A stretch of 64,000 bases of DNA from Aquihabitans sp. G128. GTDB lineage: Bacteria > Actinomycetota > Acidimicrobiia > Acidimicrobiales > Iamiaceae. The stretch lies in NCBI RefSeq assembly GCF_019048865.1, contig NZ_CP077604.1, forward strand, positions 2,790,001 through 2,854,000. Direction: 5' to 3'. Positions 8,219-16,679 of this stretch are shown piece after piece. Position 1 is the first letter of the stretch, and every line of letters starts with the position of its first letter. A program made the translations under genes and the position numbers. The notes under the pieces were generated by a model, which worked only from the letters and a program-made list of their open reading frames with translations, was not told the DNA's origin and did no database searches.

Positions 8219-9190
8219 TCAGGTGAAGCGGATGTCGAGGGCCGTGAGGTGGGTCAGCAGCCCGGCGTCCTGCACGGGCAGCAGGTAGGCCGGCTCGGAC
8301 GACTCGTTGTGGTGGGCGTGCCAGAGGCCGGGCGGCGTGGTGAACGCGCCGCCGCCCTCCCAGTCGGCGCGCACCGGGTCGACGATGTCTCCCTCGGGCG
8401 AGAGGCTGCGGCCCACCAGCGTGTAGCAGCCGGGCGGCGCCGTGAGGATGAGGTCGAGGGCCACCGACTGGTGGCGGTGCGGCTTCTGCACGGCGCCCGA
8501 GGGCACCACGCCGTACATGGCCCACAGCACGTTGGTGACGGTGAGGGTGCGGGTCTGCTCGGCGGTGGCCATGAGCACGCTCAGCCGGTTGCGGTCGAGG
8601 GCGTGGGGGTCCGCCTCGATGCGGGCCAGCTCGGCGCGCAGGTCGGCCCCGCGGAACCGCGAGGTGGGGAAGCGCCGGGCGGTGGGGGCCACGCCCAGGT
8701 GGCGCAGGAGCGGCTCGTCGGTGACCCGGTAGAAGGTGGCCGGGGTGGTGGCGGCGTGCACCGAGCGGAGCCCGGCGGGCACCACGAACAGGTCGCCCGC
8801 CTCCCACGGCACCTGCCGGCCGGGGCCGTCGTCCACCGAGGTCGTGCCGGTGCCGGCCAGCACGAAGCACAGCTCCGAGGTGGCCACCGGCTGGGTGGTG
8901 AGCGGCTCGCCGGGCTCGACGTGGACGAACGAGGCGCTGAGCGCCGGGCTGGTGGCCGGGCCCTCGATGCCGAGCTCGCTCGAGAGGTCCAGCGGCACCA
9001 CCGTGGTGGTCCGCAGGTCGGCGTGCAGCGAGGCGGGGAACTGGCGGACCGGCACCCGAGGGGCGTGGCGGCCGACCGGGTTGGCCGCTCGGCTGTACTC
9101 GTGCAGCCGGACCGAGGCGGTGAGCGGATCGGCACCGTGGTCCTCGGCGGCGTCGACGGCGAGCGGGGTGGGGGTCTCGGTGTCGGTCAT
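8219..9190 (-). CDS. Bicupin protein, gentisate 1,2-dioxygenase-like
   Basis: A 323-residue double-cupin protein. The C-terminal cupin keeps the metal site: His238 and His240 in KPHRHQ, with further histidines 291 and 293 in WHAHHN. The N-terminal cupin (about 85-150) has a SELCFVLAGTG strand but lacks the paired histidines, so only one iron site is likely. This arrangement is seen in gentisate and hydroxynaphthoate dioxygenase relatives, which cleave aromatic rings with Fe(II) and O2. Start ATG at 9190. Its neighbour is an acyl-CoA synthetase; no other ring-degradation genes are adjacent, so the exact substrate is uncertain. Confidence 0.65.
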   Translation of the reverse strand: MTDTETPTPLAVDAAEDHGADPLTASVRLHEYSRAANPVGRHAPRVPVRQFPASLHADLRTTTVVPLDLSSELGIEGPATSPALSASFVHVEPGEPLTTQPVATSELCFVLAGTGTTSVDDGPGRQVPWEAGDLFVVPAGLRSVHAATTPATFYRVTDEPLLRHLGVAPTARRFPTSRFRGADLRAELARIEADPHALDRNRLSVLMATAEQTRTLTVTNVLWAMYGVVPSGAVQKPHRHQSVALDLILTAPPGCYTLVGRSLSPEGDIVDPVRADWEGGGAFTTPPGLWHAHHNESSEPAYLLPVQDAGLLTHLTALDIRFT

Positions 9191-9304
9191 GGCCCCACCA
9201 GCTTGCCGCCGACGGCCCGGCGATGCCTCTCGGGCGTCAGGAAGCGGTCAGGCGGCGGTCCCGTCCCCCCATCCCGCACATCGGTCACTTCGCCCATACG
9301 TCGC

Positions 9305-9347
9305 TTGATCGGCGACACCACTCCTGTGTAGAAAGCGTGCCTAACAC
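9305..9347 (+). promoter_or_regulatory. Possible promoter with DtxR-like half-site before the PepSY gene
   Basis: A TTGATC (9305-9310) and a weak TGTAGA (9327-9332) are 16 bases apart. Just downstream lies GTGCCTAACAC (9337-9347), which contains the GCCTAAC right half of the DtxR/IdeR iron box; the left half is poor. The location would suit iron-dependent repression. Weak evidence only. Confidence 0.25.
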
Positions 9348-9384
9348 CGGCTGCCAGTCGCCGGGACCGCCCAGGAGCGATGCC

Positions 9385-10734
9385 GTGCTGACCCAGGATC
9401 CCGAGACCCACGAGGCCGGCGCGGCCACGCCCCCGGGGACGGCGCCCGCCCGCGCCGCCCGGTCGGCCGCTCGCCCGCCCCGACCGAAGAGCAAGGTCCG
9501 CGCCGCCCTGCACCGGGCCTTCACCGGCAAGCGCGGCCCGCTCGTCAAGGTCCACCGCTGGGTGTCGTTCGCGCTGCTGGCGTGGGTGGTGCTCGAGAGC
9601 GTCACCGGCTCCGCCATCGTGTTCGCCCCCGAGATCGACCATGCGGTCAACCACGCCACCTTCTCCCCCACCGCCGGCGACGTCGGCCCTGGCAAGGCTC
9701 TGGCCGCCGCCCGCGAGGCCCGCCCGAACGACGTCGTGAGCTTCGTGACGACGCCGAGCTCGGGCGCCACCGGCGGCATGTACCTCGTGTACACCATCGA
9801 CCGCAGCGCCGAGTACCACACCACCGTGGTCGACCCGGGCACCGGCAGGGTCACCAGCGCCGACCACCACGAGCCCCGCCTCCTCGCCTTGGCCGAGGAG
9901 CTGCACTTCGACCTGAACAGCACCTCGATCTTCGGCTTCGCCCCGCTGACGGTGATCGGCACCATGTCGGTGCTCTGGCTGCTGGTGATCGCCACCGGCA
10001 TCTACCTCTGGTACTGGCCCGGCGTGAAGCGCTGGTCCCGGGCCGCCAAGGTGCGGCGCAAGCGGGGCCGGTTCACCTTCCACCTGGACCTGCACAAGGC
10101 GCTGGGCTTCCTGACCCTCGTCCCGCTGTCGATCGTGGTGATCACCGGCATCAACTTCGCCTTCCCCCAGCAGGTGGCCGACGTCTGGAACGTGGTGACC
10201 TTCGGGACCTACGACGACGGCGCCTCTGCCGCGGTCTCCAACTCGAAGCCCATCGCCGGAGCCACGCCGATCACGGCCGACGACGCCCAGGAGATCGTGC
10301 AGGACATCGACCCGAACCTGCGCATCCAGTCGGTCAGCACGCCCGGCGGCAGCCCGGTCGGCGTCTGGGAGGTGTCGGCCATCGCCGACCACTCCTTCCT
10401 CTCGTCCGCCGGCGGCAGCCGCGACGTGAGCTTCGACGTCGACCAGTACACCGGCCAGGTCCTCTCGATCGAGGACCCCCGGGACAAGGGCTTCAGCAAC
10501 ACGGCCTACGAGGACTGGTCCTACGACGTGCACTTCGGCACCTTCGGCGGCACCACCACCAAGGTCCTCTGGGTCGGCCTCGGCCTGACCCCCGTGGCCC
10601 TCGGCGTGACCGGCACCGTCATGTGGTTCGTGCGCCGCGGCAAGCGCAAGGCCCGCCGAGGCCGCGGCGCCGCCCCCGACGTCACCGCCACCGCTTCCAC
10701 CCCCACCGCTCCCACCACCGAGGACAGCCCGTGA
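9385..10734 (+). CDS. PepSY-associated TM helix protein
   Basis: A 449-residue membrane protein of the PepSY_TM family, with about four transmembrane segments. The first (LVKVHRWVSFALLAWVVLES) carries the characteristic K-x-H-R-W entry. Two central ones lie around LTVIGTMSVLWLLVIATGIY and LHKALGFLTLVPLSIVVITG, and the last is near residue 420. PepSY domains lie in the extracytoplasmic loops. Some family members act in reduction of ferric siderophores or in iron uptake, so an iron role is possible but unproven. GTG at 9385 has AGGAG seven bases upstream; the in-frame ATG at 9223 has no such support. The C terminus overlaps the lipoprotein start (GTGA). Confidence 0.8.
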   Translation: MLTQDPETHEAGAATPPGTAPARAARSAARPPRPKSKVRAALHRAFTGKRGPLVKVHRWVSFALLAWVVLESVTGSAIVFAPEIDHAVNHATFSPTAGDVGPGKALAAAREARPNDVVSFVTTPSSGATGGMYLVYTIDRSAEYHTTVVDPGTGRVTSADHHEPRLLALAEELHFDLNSTSIFGFAPLTVIGTMSVLWLLVIATGIYLWYWPGVKRWSRAAKVRRKRGRFTFHLDLHKALGFLTLVPLSIVVITGINFAFPQQVADVWNVVTFGTYDDGASAAVSNSKPIAGATPITADDAQEIVQDIDPNLRIQSVSTPGGSPVGVWEVSAIADHSFLSSAGGSRDVSFDVDQYTGQVLSIEDPRDKGFSNTAYEDWSYDVHFGTFGGTTTKVLWVGLGLTPVALGVTGTVMWFVRRGKRKARRGRGAAPDVTATASTPTAPTTEDSP

Positions 10735-11240
10735 CCACCACCCCCACCCACCGATCCGCCCGGACCGCAGCCGCCCTGGTTCTGGCCGCCGTGCTGCTGG
10801 CCTCGTGCGGGAGCACGCGCTACGTGGTCGTCCAGGGCGGAGGCGGCGCCGCCGCGGCTGCCCCCACCACCACGGTGGCCGCCGGGCCCACCTCGGCCGA
10901 GGACGAGAAGGCGGTCAAGGAGGCCGTCGAGGCCGCGCTGGGCCTGGACCCGGAGGTCGGGTTCGACGAGCGGCTGCCGTACCTCGAGGACGCCGAGGAC
11001 ATCGAGCCCACCTACGACGCGGTGCTCGAGCTGGTCAGCTCGGTCGACGCCGAGCTGAAGGTCGTCTCGGTGGTCGTGAACGGCGACACCGCGACCGCCA
11101 CGGTCGACGTCATCGTCGCCGGCGCCCCCTACGCCGAGGGCGTGCCGGTCGAGGTCGTCAAGGACGGCGACGCCTGGAAGGTCACCCGCGGTGGCGCCTG
11201 TGCGGCGCTGGCCATCGGGAGCCCCTGCCCCGAGCAGTAG
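10731..11240 (+). CDS. Small lipoprotein, unknown function
   Basis: A 169-residue exported protein. The signal peptide AALVLAAVLLASC ends in a clear lipobox (LLASC, cysteine near residue 26), so it should be a membrane-anchored lipoprotein. A low-complexity linker (Gly, Ala, Thr) follows, then a compact alpha+beta domain of about 110 residues resembling lumazine-binding-like/NTF2-like lipoproteins (EDEKAVKEAVEAALG...DGDAWKVTR). The start GTG overlaps the PepSY gene's stop, so the pair is coupled and the lipoprotein probably works with that membrane protein. I cannot assign a specific function. Confidence 0.7.
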   Translation: MTTTPTHRSARTAAALVLAAVLLASCGSTRYVVVQGGGGAAAAAPTTTVAAGPTSAEDEKAVKEAVEAALGLDPEVGFDERLPYLEDAEDIEPTYDAVLELVSSVDAELKVVSVVVNGDTATATVDVIVAGAPYAEGVPVEVVKDGDAWKVTRGGACAALAIGSPCPEQ

Positions 11241-11317
11241 CCCCACGCCACCCTGGACCGCCCATCGGTCGTGGGGGAAGATCGGACATCGGGACCCGGC
11301 TGCGGAAATACGACTGT

Positions 11318-11331
11318 CAACCGGGCGGTTG
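11318..11331. promoter_or_regulatory. Short inverted repeat upstream of the CFA synthase gene
   Basis: CAACC and GGTTG arms surround GGGC, about 55 bases before the CFA synthase start. It could be an operator or a small hairpin. No regulator is adjacent, so this is only a candidate. Confidence 0.2.
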
Positions 11332-11386
11332 GAAGCGCCGGAGGGGGACGCACCTGCACGGAACGATCCACAGGAGGGCTCTCGCG

Positions 11387-12743
11387 ATGACGAGCACCAC
11401 CACCCCGCAACGCACCCGTCGGCCCGACGGTCGCACCACCGGCGGCGCCGAGGCCGCCGCCCCGCCCGCCGCCCACGTCTCGGCCGCAGCGGCGGCCGCC
11501 GACCTGGTGGGCGTGTGGCTCGGCAACCCCCCACCCGTCCGCATCGAGTTCTGGGACGGCAGCGCGCTCGGGCCCGACGAGCCGGTCGGCACCGTCGAGG
11601 TCCGCTCCCCCGACGCCCTGCGCCGCATCCTCTGGGCGCCCGGCGAGCTGGGCGTGGGCCGGGCCTACGTGTCCGGCGACCTCGGCCTCCGTGGCGACCT
11701 GTTCGCCACCCTCGAGGCCCTCCGCGACAGCTACCACCCCACCCGGTGGTCGACGGCGGCCGCGGTGCCGGCGGGCGTGAAGGCGGCCCGCGAGCTCGGC
11801 GTGATCGGCTCGCCCCCGCCACCCCCTCCCGAGGAGCTGGTCCACCACAAGGGCTGGCGCCACACCAAGGGCCGCGACTCGCAGTCGATCAGCCACCACT
11901 ACGACGTCGGCAACGACTTCTACCGCCTGGTCCTCGGGCCCTCGATGACGTACTCGTGCGCCCGCTACGAGGACCCGACGCTCACCCTCGAGGAGGCCCA
12001 GGCCTCCAAGCACGAGCTGATCTCGCGGAAGCTGGGCCTGCCCCACCGGCCCGGCGCCCGCATGCTCGACGTGGGCTGCGGATGGGGCTCGCTCGCCATG
12101 CACGCCGCCCAGCACCACGGCGCCCACGTCCTGGGCGTCACCATCTCGAAGGAGCAGGCGGCCCGGGCGCGAGCGGGTGGCCGAGGCGGGACTGCAGGAG
12201 CAGGTGGAGATCCGGGTGCAGGACTACCGCGACCTGCGCGGCGAGCAGCCGTTCGACGCCATCTCCTCGGTCGGCATGTTCGAGCACGTGGGCAGCGAGC
12301 GGATGGCGGAGTACTTCGGCACGCTGCGCAGCCTGCTGGCCCCGCAGGGCCGGCTGCTGAACCACGGGATCTCCTCCGTCGGCGGCTCGAAGCTGTCGAA
12401 CCGGTCGTTCATGAACCGCTACGTGTTCCCCGACGGCGAGCTGCTCGACGTGGGCCAGGTGGTCTTGGCCATGGAGGCCGCCGGCTTCGAGGTGCGCGAC
12501 GTCGAGTCGCTGCGCGAGAGCTATGCCCTCACCCTGCGGGCGTGGGTGGCGAACCTGGAGGCCGACTGGGACCGGGCCGTCGAGTTGGTCGGCGAAGCCC
12601 GCGCCCGGATCTGGCGCCTCTACATGGCCAGCTCGGCGCTGGGCTTCGCCGACGGCGGCCTCGGCCTGCACCAGGTGCTGGGCGTCGTCCCCGACGCCCA
12701 CGGCGACGCCGCCGTCCCGCCCACCCGTCGCGACTGGGTCTGA
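11387..12743 (+). CDS. cfa: Cyclopropane-fatty-acyl-phospholipid synthase (frameshifted)
   Basis: Adds a methylene or methyl group from S-adenosylmethionine to double bonds of membrane lipid acyl chains. The N-terminal half carries the family's SISHHYDVGNDFYRLVLG motif and the SAM motif LDVGCGWGSLAMH. The C-terminal half carries FDAISSVGMFEHVG and the RYVFPDGELLDVGQV region. The halves lie in different frames: the reading shifts by one base between about 12165 and 12180, within KEQAARA/RVAEAGL. Both halves are otherwise uninterrupted and the reconstructed protein (about 452 residues) has normal length. ATG at 11387 has AGGAGGG upstream. A sequencing indel is more likely than a pseudogene. Confidence 0.88.
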
Positions 12744-12764
12744 GCCCGCCGCTCGGCGCCGGCC

Positions 12765-13385
12765 TCAGATGCGGAGGTCGGTGCCGGGCTCGGGGGCCAG
12801 CAGCAGGGCGGCCAGGCGCTCGGCCATGGCGGCGGTGTCCATGGGCTTGCCGCAGATGGCGGCGCCGTAGATGAGGATGGCGGGACCGGCCGTGGCCCGG
12901 AGGTCGAGGTCCGGGTGGTCGTCGCCCAGCACCTCGGCCAGCAGCGACCGCAGGTGGGCGTGGAGCGGGTCGAGCATGGTCTCGCGCATGATCTGCGCCA
13001 CCTCGGGCTCGGACCGCATGGTGCCGAGGAAGCCGAGCATGGTCTGGGCGCCGTCGCCCGCGAGCCCTTCGGCCATCTCCACGAGGGTGTTGGTGAGGTC
13101 GGCGCGCGGGTCGCCGGTGGTGGTGAACTTCTCGCTGCCCGACGCCTCGCACTCGAGCGCGGCGCGCAGCACGTCCTGCTTGGTGGGCCACCGGCGGTAG
13201 ATGGTGGAGAGGCCGACGCCGGCCTTGTCGGCCACGTCCTGCATGCGGAGCTGGTCGTAGCCGGCGTCCCGCACGATCTCGAGGACCGTGCCGAGGATGG
13301 CGTCGCTGCGGTCCTCCGACAGGCGGCGGCCGCGGCGCGGCGCCGTGCACGCTGCCGGGTCCTGGACCTCGTCGGTCGTTGCCAT
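12765..13385 (-). CDS. TetR-family transcriptional regulator
   Basis: A 206-residue repressor. The N-terminal helix-turn-helix is clear (AILGTVLEIVRDAGY then MQDVADKAGVGLSTIYRRW near residues 25-65). It is followed by an all-helical ligand domain with no recognised specificity. It is divergent from an MFS drug-type exporter, with a dyad (13409-13428) in between. The classical inference is that it represses the exporter, and perhaps itself, until the exported compound binds. I chose ATG at 13385 because the longer frame up to 13424 would run through the dyad region. Confidence 0.88.
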   Translation of the reverse strand: MATTDEVQDPAACTAPRRGRRLSEDRSDAILGTVLEIVRDAGYDQLRMQDVADKAGVGLSTIYRRWPTKQDVLRAALECEASGSEKFTTTGDPRADLTNTLVEMAEGLAGDGAQTMLGFLGTMRSEPEVAQIMRETMLDPLHAHLRSLLAEVLGDDHPDLDLRATAGPAILIYGAAICGKPMDTAAMAERLAALLLAPEPGTDLRI

Positions 13386-13408
13386 GGCAACCACCGTACC
13401 CCGGTCGC

Positions 13409-13428
13409 AGAAATTCGAGAACATTTCT
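13409..13428. promoter_or_regulatory. TetR operator candidate between the regulator and the MFS exporter
   Basis: An AT-rich patch in an otherwise very G+C-rich region holds AGAAAT and ATTTCT arms, 8 bases apart, 24-43 bases upstream of the TetR start. The symmetry and place suit a TetR dimer controlling both divergent genes. Inference from position only. Confidence 0.4.
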
Positions 13429-13573
13429 TATCGGTAACGTTGATTTTCGTTTGTGGCCCCGGCATGGTGGTCCGGCACCACCGGCCGGAGCCCCCTCGAC
13501 CCCGGCCCCCGCTCCCACAGCCCTGCCGCCCGCCACCCGCCTGACGGTGCGCGCCCACCAGGAGGAACCACCC

Positions 13574-15220
13574 ATGAGCTTGATCGAACGCGCCCGCACC
13601 CAGCCACCGCCCGACCCCGTCCCCGGCGCACCCGCCGAGGCCGCCGGCCTGGAGCCCCACGAGCAGCTCTCGGTCCGCCAGCGCAACCTGGTGCTGGCGG
13701 CCATGTGCCTCGCCCTCGTGCTCGTGGTGGCCAGCGTCTCGATGCTCGCGGTGGGCCTGCCCAGCGTGAGCGAGGCACTCGGGCTCACCCAGACCACCCA
13801 GACGTGGGTGGTCGACGCCTACGCCCTCACCCTGGCATCGCTGCTGCTGGTGGCCGGTGCCCTCGGCGACCGGTTCGGCCGCCGGGGCGCCCTCCTCGTG
13901 GGCATCGCCATCCTGGCCATCGGGTCGGTGCTCTCGACCCTGGCCGACACGGGCGCCCAGCTCATCGCCTTCCGCGCCCTCACCGGCATCGGCGGCGCGC
14001 TGATCATGCCCGGCACCCTGTCCACCATCACCAGCGTGTTCCCGCCCGAGGAGCGGCCCCGGGCCGTGGGCATCTGGGCCGGCTTCGCCGGTGCCGGCGG
14101 CACCCTCGGCATGCTCGGGGCCGGGTGGCTCCTGGGCACCTGGTCCTGGCACAGCCTCTTCTACGTGACCGCGGCGGTGGCCGCCGTGACCTTCGCCGCC
14201 GTGCTGGCCTTCGTCCCCACCACCAAGGCCACCGAGCACGTCGGCCTCGACCCGCTGGGCACCGTGCTCTCGGCCCTCGGCATCGGCGGCGTGGTCCTCG
14301 GCATCATCGAGGGCCCCATCCGCGGGTGGAGCCACCCGATCACCGTCACCGGCCTCGTGGCCGGCGTGCTGCTGCTCGCCGCCTTCGTGGCGTGGGAGCT
14401 GCGCACCGACCACCCGCTGCTCGACCCCCGGCTGTTCCGCCACCGCGGCTTCGCCACGGGATCGGCGGCGCTGATGGTCCTGTTCATCGCCCTCTTCGGG
14501 ATCTTCCTGGTCATCCTCCAGTACCTGCAGGTGATGCTGGGCTACAGCGCCCTCAAGTCGGCGGTGGCCCTGCTCCCCATGACCTTCGTGATGATCCCGG
14601 TGTCGGCCATCGCCGCCCCGCTGTCGGTGAAGATGGGCCAGAAGCTGGTGGGCGGCGGCGGCCTCGTCATCAGCGCCATCGGCCTCCTCGCCTTCTCGAC
14701 GGTCAACCCCGACAGCGGCTACCTCCCGCTGCTCGTGGCCCAGCTGGTCCTGGCGGCCGGCGTCGGCCTCTCGATGACCCCGGCCACCAACGCCATCGTC
14801 AGCTCGCTGCCCACCTCGAAGCAGGGCGTGGCCTCCGCGGTCAACGACACCACGCGGGAGATCGGCACCGCCCTGGGCATCGCCATCATGGGCTCGATGT
14901 TCAACAGCGGCTACCGCCGGGCCATCGACGGCGACCTGCAGGGCCTGCCCACCGGCGTGGCCGGCCAGGCCCGCGAGGCGCCCGGCCTGGCGCTCGACGC
15001 CGCCAAGGGCCTCGGGCCCCGCGGCGACGCCCTGGCCAGCGCCGCTCGTGACGCCTTCACCAGCGGCATGCGCCTGTCGATGTTCGTGGGCGCCACCCTG
15101 CTGGTGCTCGCCGCCGCCTTCGTGGTCCTGCGGGGCCCGTCGCAGGGCGAGGCCGTGGCCGAGGACGTCCTCGACGACGAGCTCGTCGACGACGGGCTGG
15201 TCCTGGCCGTCGAGGCCTGA
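13574..15220 (+). CDS. MFS transporter, DHA2 family (14 transmembrane segments)
   Basis: A 548-residue proton-driven exporter of the drug:H+ antiporter-2 group. About fourteen hydrophobic segments are visible. The loop 2-3 motif A reads GALGDRFGRRGALL near residues 93-106. A family motif in TM5 appears around FAGAGGTLGMLGAGWLLG. GGAGGA lies eight bases before the ATG. It is divergent from a TetR regulator, which suggests inducible efflux of a toxic or self-made compound. A strong hairpin follows the stop codon. Substrate unknown. Confidence 0.9.
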   Translation: MSLIERARTQPPPDPVPGAPAEAAGLEPHEQLSVRQRNLVLAAMCLALVLVVASVSMLAVGLPSVSEALGLTQTTQTWVVDAYALTLASLLLVAGALGDRFGRRGALLVGIAILAIGSVLSTLADTGAQLIAFRALTGIGGALIMPGTLSTITSVFPPEERPRAVGIWAGFAGAGGTLGMLGAGWLLGTWSWHSLFYVTAAVAAVTFAAVLAFVPTTKATEHVGLDPLGTVLSALGIGGVVLGIIEGPIRGWSHPITVTGLVAGVLLLAAFVAWELRTDHPLLDPRLFRHRGFATGSAALMVLFIALFGIFLVILQYLQVMLGYSALKSAVALLPMTFVMIPVSAIAAPLSVKMGQKLVGGGGLVISAIGLLAFSTVNPDSGYLPLLVAQLVLAAGVGLSMTPATNAIVSSLPTSKQGVASAVNDTTREIGTALGIAIMGSMFNSGYRRAIDGDLQGLPTGVAGQAREAPGLALDAAKGLGPRGDALASAARDAFTSGMRLSMFVGATLLVLAAAFVVLRGPSQGEAVAEDVLDDELVDDGLVLAVEA

Positions 15221-15242
15221 CCCTCCGCTCCCCGTGGCACGA

Positions 15243-15272
15243 GGGGCCCCGATCCGCCCGGGTCGGGGCCCC
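15243..15272 (+). terminator. Strong G+C hairpin after the MFS gene
   Basis: Arms GGGGCCCCGA (15243-15252) and TCGGGGCCCC (15263-15272) are perfectly complementary, and two more G-C pairs plus a T-G wobble can form inside. There is no U-tract, as is common in such genomes. It separates the exporter from the next plus-strand gene. Confidence 0.6.
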
Positions 15273-15368
15273 GCCGCGCCACCGAACGGGCTACGCCCGG
15301 TCGCCGAGGGTTCGGTAGGGTGTCATCTCGTGTCTACCGGCGGCACGGTGCAGGTGGGAGGTGCGGTC

Positions 15369-16670
15369 TTGAGCGAGCGACACAAGCAGCTGATCCTCAT
15401 CGGCTCCATCGCCGCCTTCGCGTTCCTCGTCGCCATCGAGCTCGAGGCGTTCCGGCTCCACATCGGCGGCCCCACCGCCGCCCTCGGCCACGACCTCGTG
15501 TTCGGCCCCAAGCGCGGCCGGGTCCTGTGGGCCGCCGCCGCCCTCTCCATGGTGGGCCTCAAGCGCCGCCAGGTCCTGACCTGGGTCGCCTTCGGCGCCA
15601 CCATCGACGTCGTGTTCTTCCTGGGCCGGCTGGTCGCCGGCACCCGGCTCACCTTCGGCAACGGCGCGCTGTACCTCATGGCCGCGCTGGCCATCCGCAC
15701 CTGGGTGGCCACCGAGGGCGAGGAGCGCTTCGAGGCGCTGCGCGGCGTCACCCTGGGCTTCCTGCTGATCATGGCCTCGAAGATCGGCGACACCTGGCTG
15801 CTGATCACCGCCCACACCCGGCCCCGCGTGCTCGACCAGTACGTGCAGACCGCAGATCACGCCCTGGGCAACCCCTCGTGGTGGATGGGCCAGCTGGTGG
15901 AGGCCGGCGGGCCGCCGGTGCACTGGCTGCTGTCCACCGTCTACATCGACCTGCCCGTCGGGGCGCTGGTGGTGGCGGTGTACCAGCTGCGCAAGGGATG
16001 GCCCTCGCACCACCTCATCCGCACCTTCCTGCTCATCGGGCTGGTGGGCCCGCTCTTCTACCTGCTCTTCCCCGTGGTCGGGCCCGTCTACGCGTTCGGC
16101 CACCTCGGCAACGGCTTCGAGCTGGCGAACCTGTGGCCCCACATCTCCCGGGTCGACATGGCGCCCGGCTCGTTCACGTTCGACACCCTCACGCCGCGCA
16201 ACTGCATGCCCAGCCTGCACACCGCGTGGGTGGTGGCGATCTTCGTCCACTCGCGCAGCGGCCCGCGGTGGCTGCGGGTGTTCGGCGCCACCTGGATGAC
16301 GTGCACGCTCATGGCCACCCTGGGCTTCGGCTACCACTACGGCGTCGACCTGCTCGCCGGCGTGGTCTTCTCGCTCACCATCGAGGCCGCCCTGCGCGAC
16401 CCCGAGCGGGGCTGGGGCTGGTTCCGCTGGCGCCTGGTGCTGGGCGGCTCCACCGCGGTGGGCGGGCTGCTGTTCTCCTACCGGTACCTCAGCGTCCAGC
16501 TGGCCACCGACCCCGAGCTGAGCGGCGTGCTGCTCGTCGGCGTGATGGCCGCCATGATCACCGCCTTCTACGCCACCTTCTTCGCCAAGCCGGGCACGGC
16601 GCTGGCCGAGTGGGGCCAGCGCGAGCCCGGCACGGCCCGGCCGGCCGGCGCCACTCCCCTCGGCGCCTGA
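15369..16670 (+). CDS. PAP2-family membrane phosphatase/transferase (inositol phosphorylceramide synthase-like)
   Basis: A membrane protein of about 433 residues with roughly ten hydrophobic segments. The last third carries the PAP2_3 motifs: RNCMPSLHTAWVV (C2, catalytic His) and GFGYHYGVDLLAG (C3, His and Asp). This subgroup includes fungal inositol phosphorylceramide synthases and many bacterial homologues acting on lipid phosphates or transferring head groups. Start: TTG at 15369 has GGGAGG seven bases upstream; in-frame GTG codons at 15330 and 15348 would lengthen the cytoplasmic N terminus. It lies between an exporter and the five-gene operon but is not obviously part of either. Confidence 0.75.
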   Translation: MSERHKQLILIGSIAAFAFLVAIELEAFRLHIGGPTAALGHDLVFGPKRGRVLWAAAALSMVGLKRRQVLTWVAFGATIDVVFFLGRLVAGTRLTFGNGALYLMAALAIRTWVATEGEERFEALRGVTLGFLLIMASKIGDTWLLITAHTRPRVLDQYVQTADHALGNPSWWMGQLVEAGGPPVHWLLSTVYIDLPVGALVVAVYQLRKGWPSHHLIRTFLLIGLVGPLFYLLFPVVGPVYAFGHLGNGFELANLWPHISRVDMAPGSFTFDTLTPRNCMPSLHTAWVVAIFVHSRSGPRWLRVFGATWMTCTLMATLGFGYHYGVDLLAGVVFSLTIEAALRDPERGWGWFRWRLVLGGSTAVGGLLFSYRYLSVQLATDPELSGVLLVGVMAAMITAFYATFFAKPGTALAEWGQREPGTARPAGATPLGA

Positions 16671-16679
16671 GCCCAGGCC

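Noticed and set aside
12150..12190. Programmed frameshifting in the CFA synthase gene
   Set aside because: No slippery heptamer or downstream pseudoknot is apparent, and similar breaks occur in many unrelated genes nearby. A sequence error is simpler.
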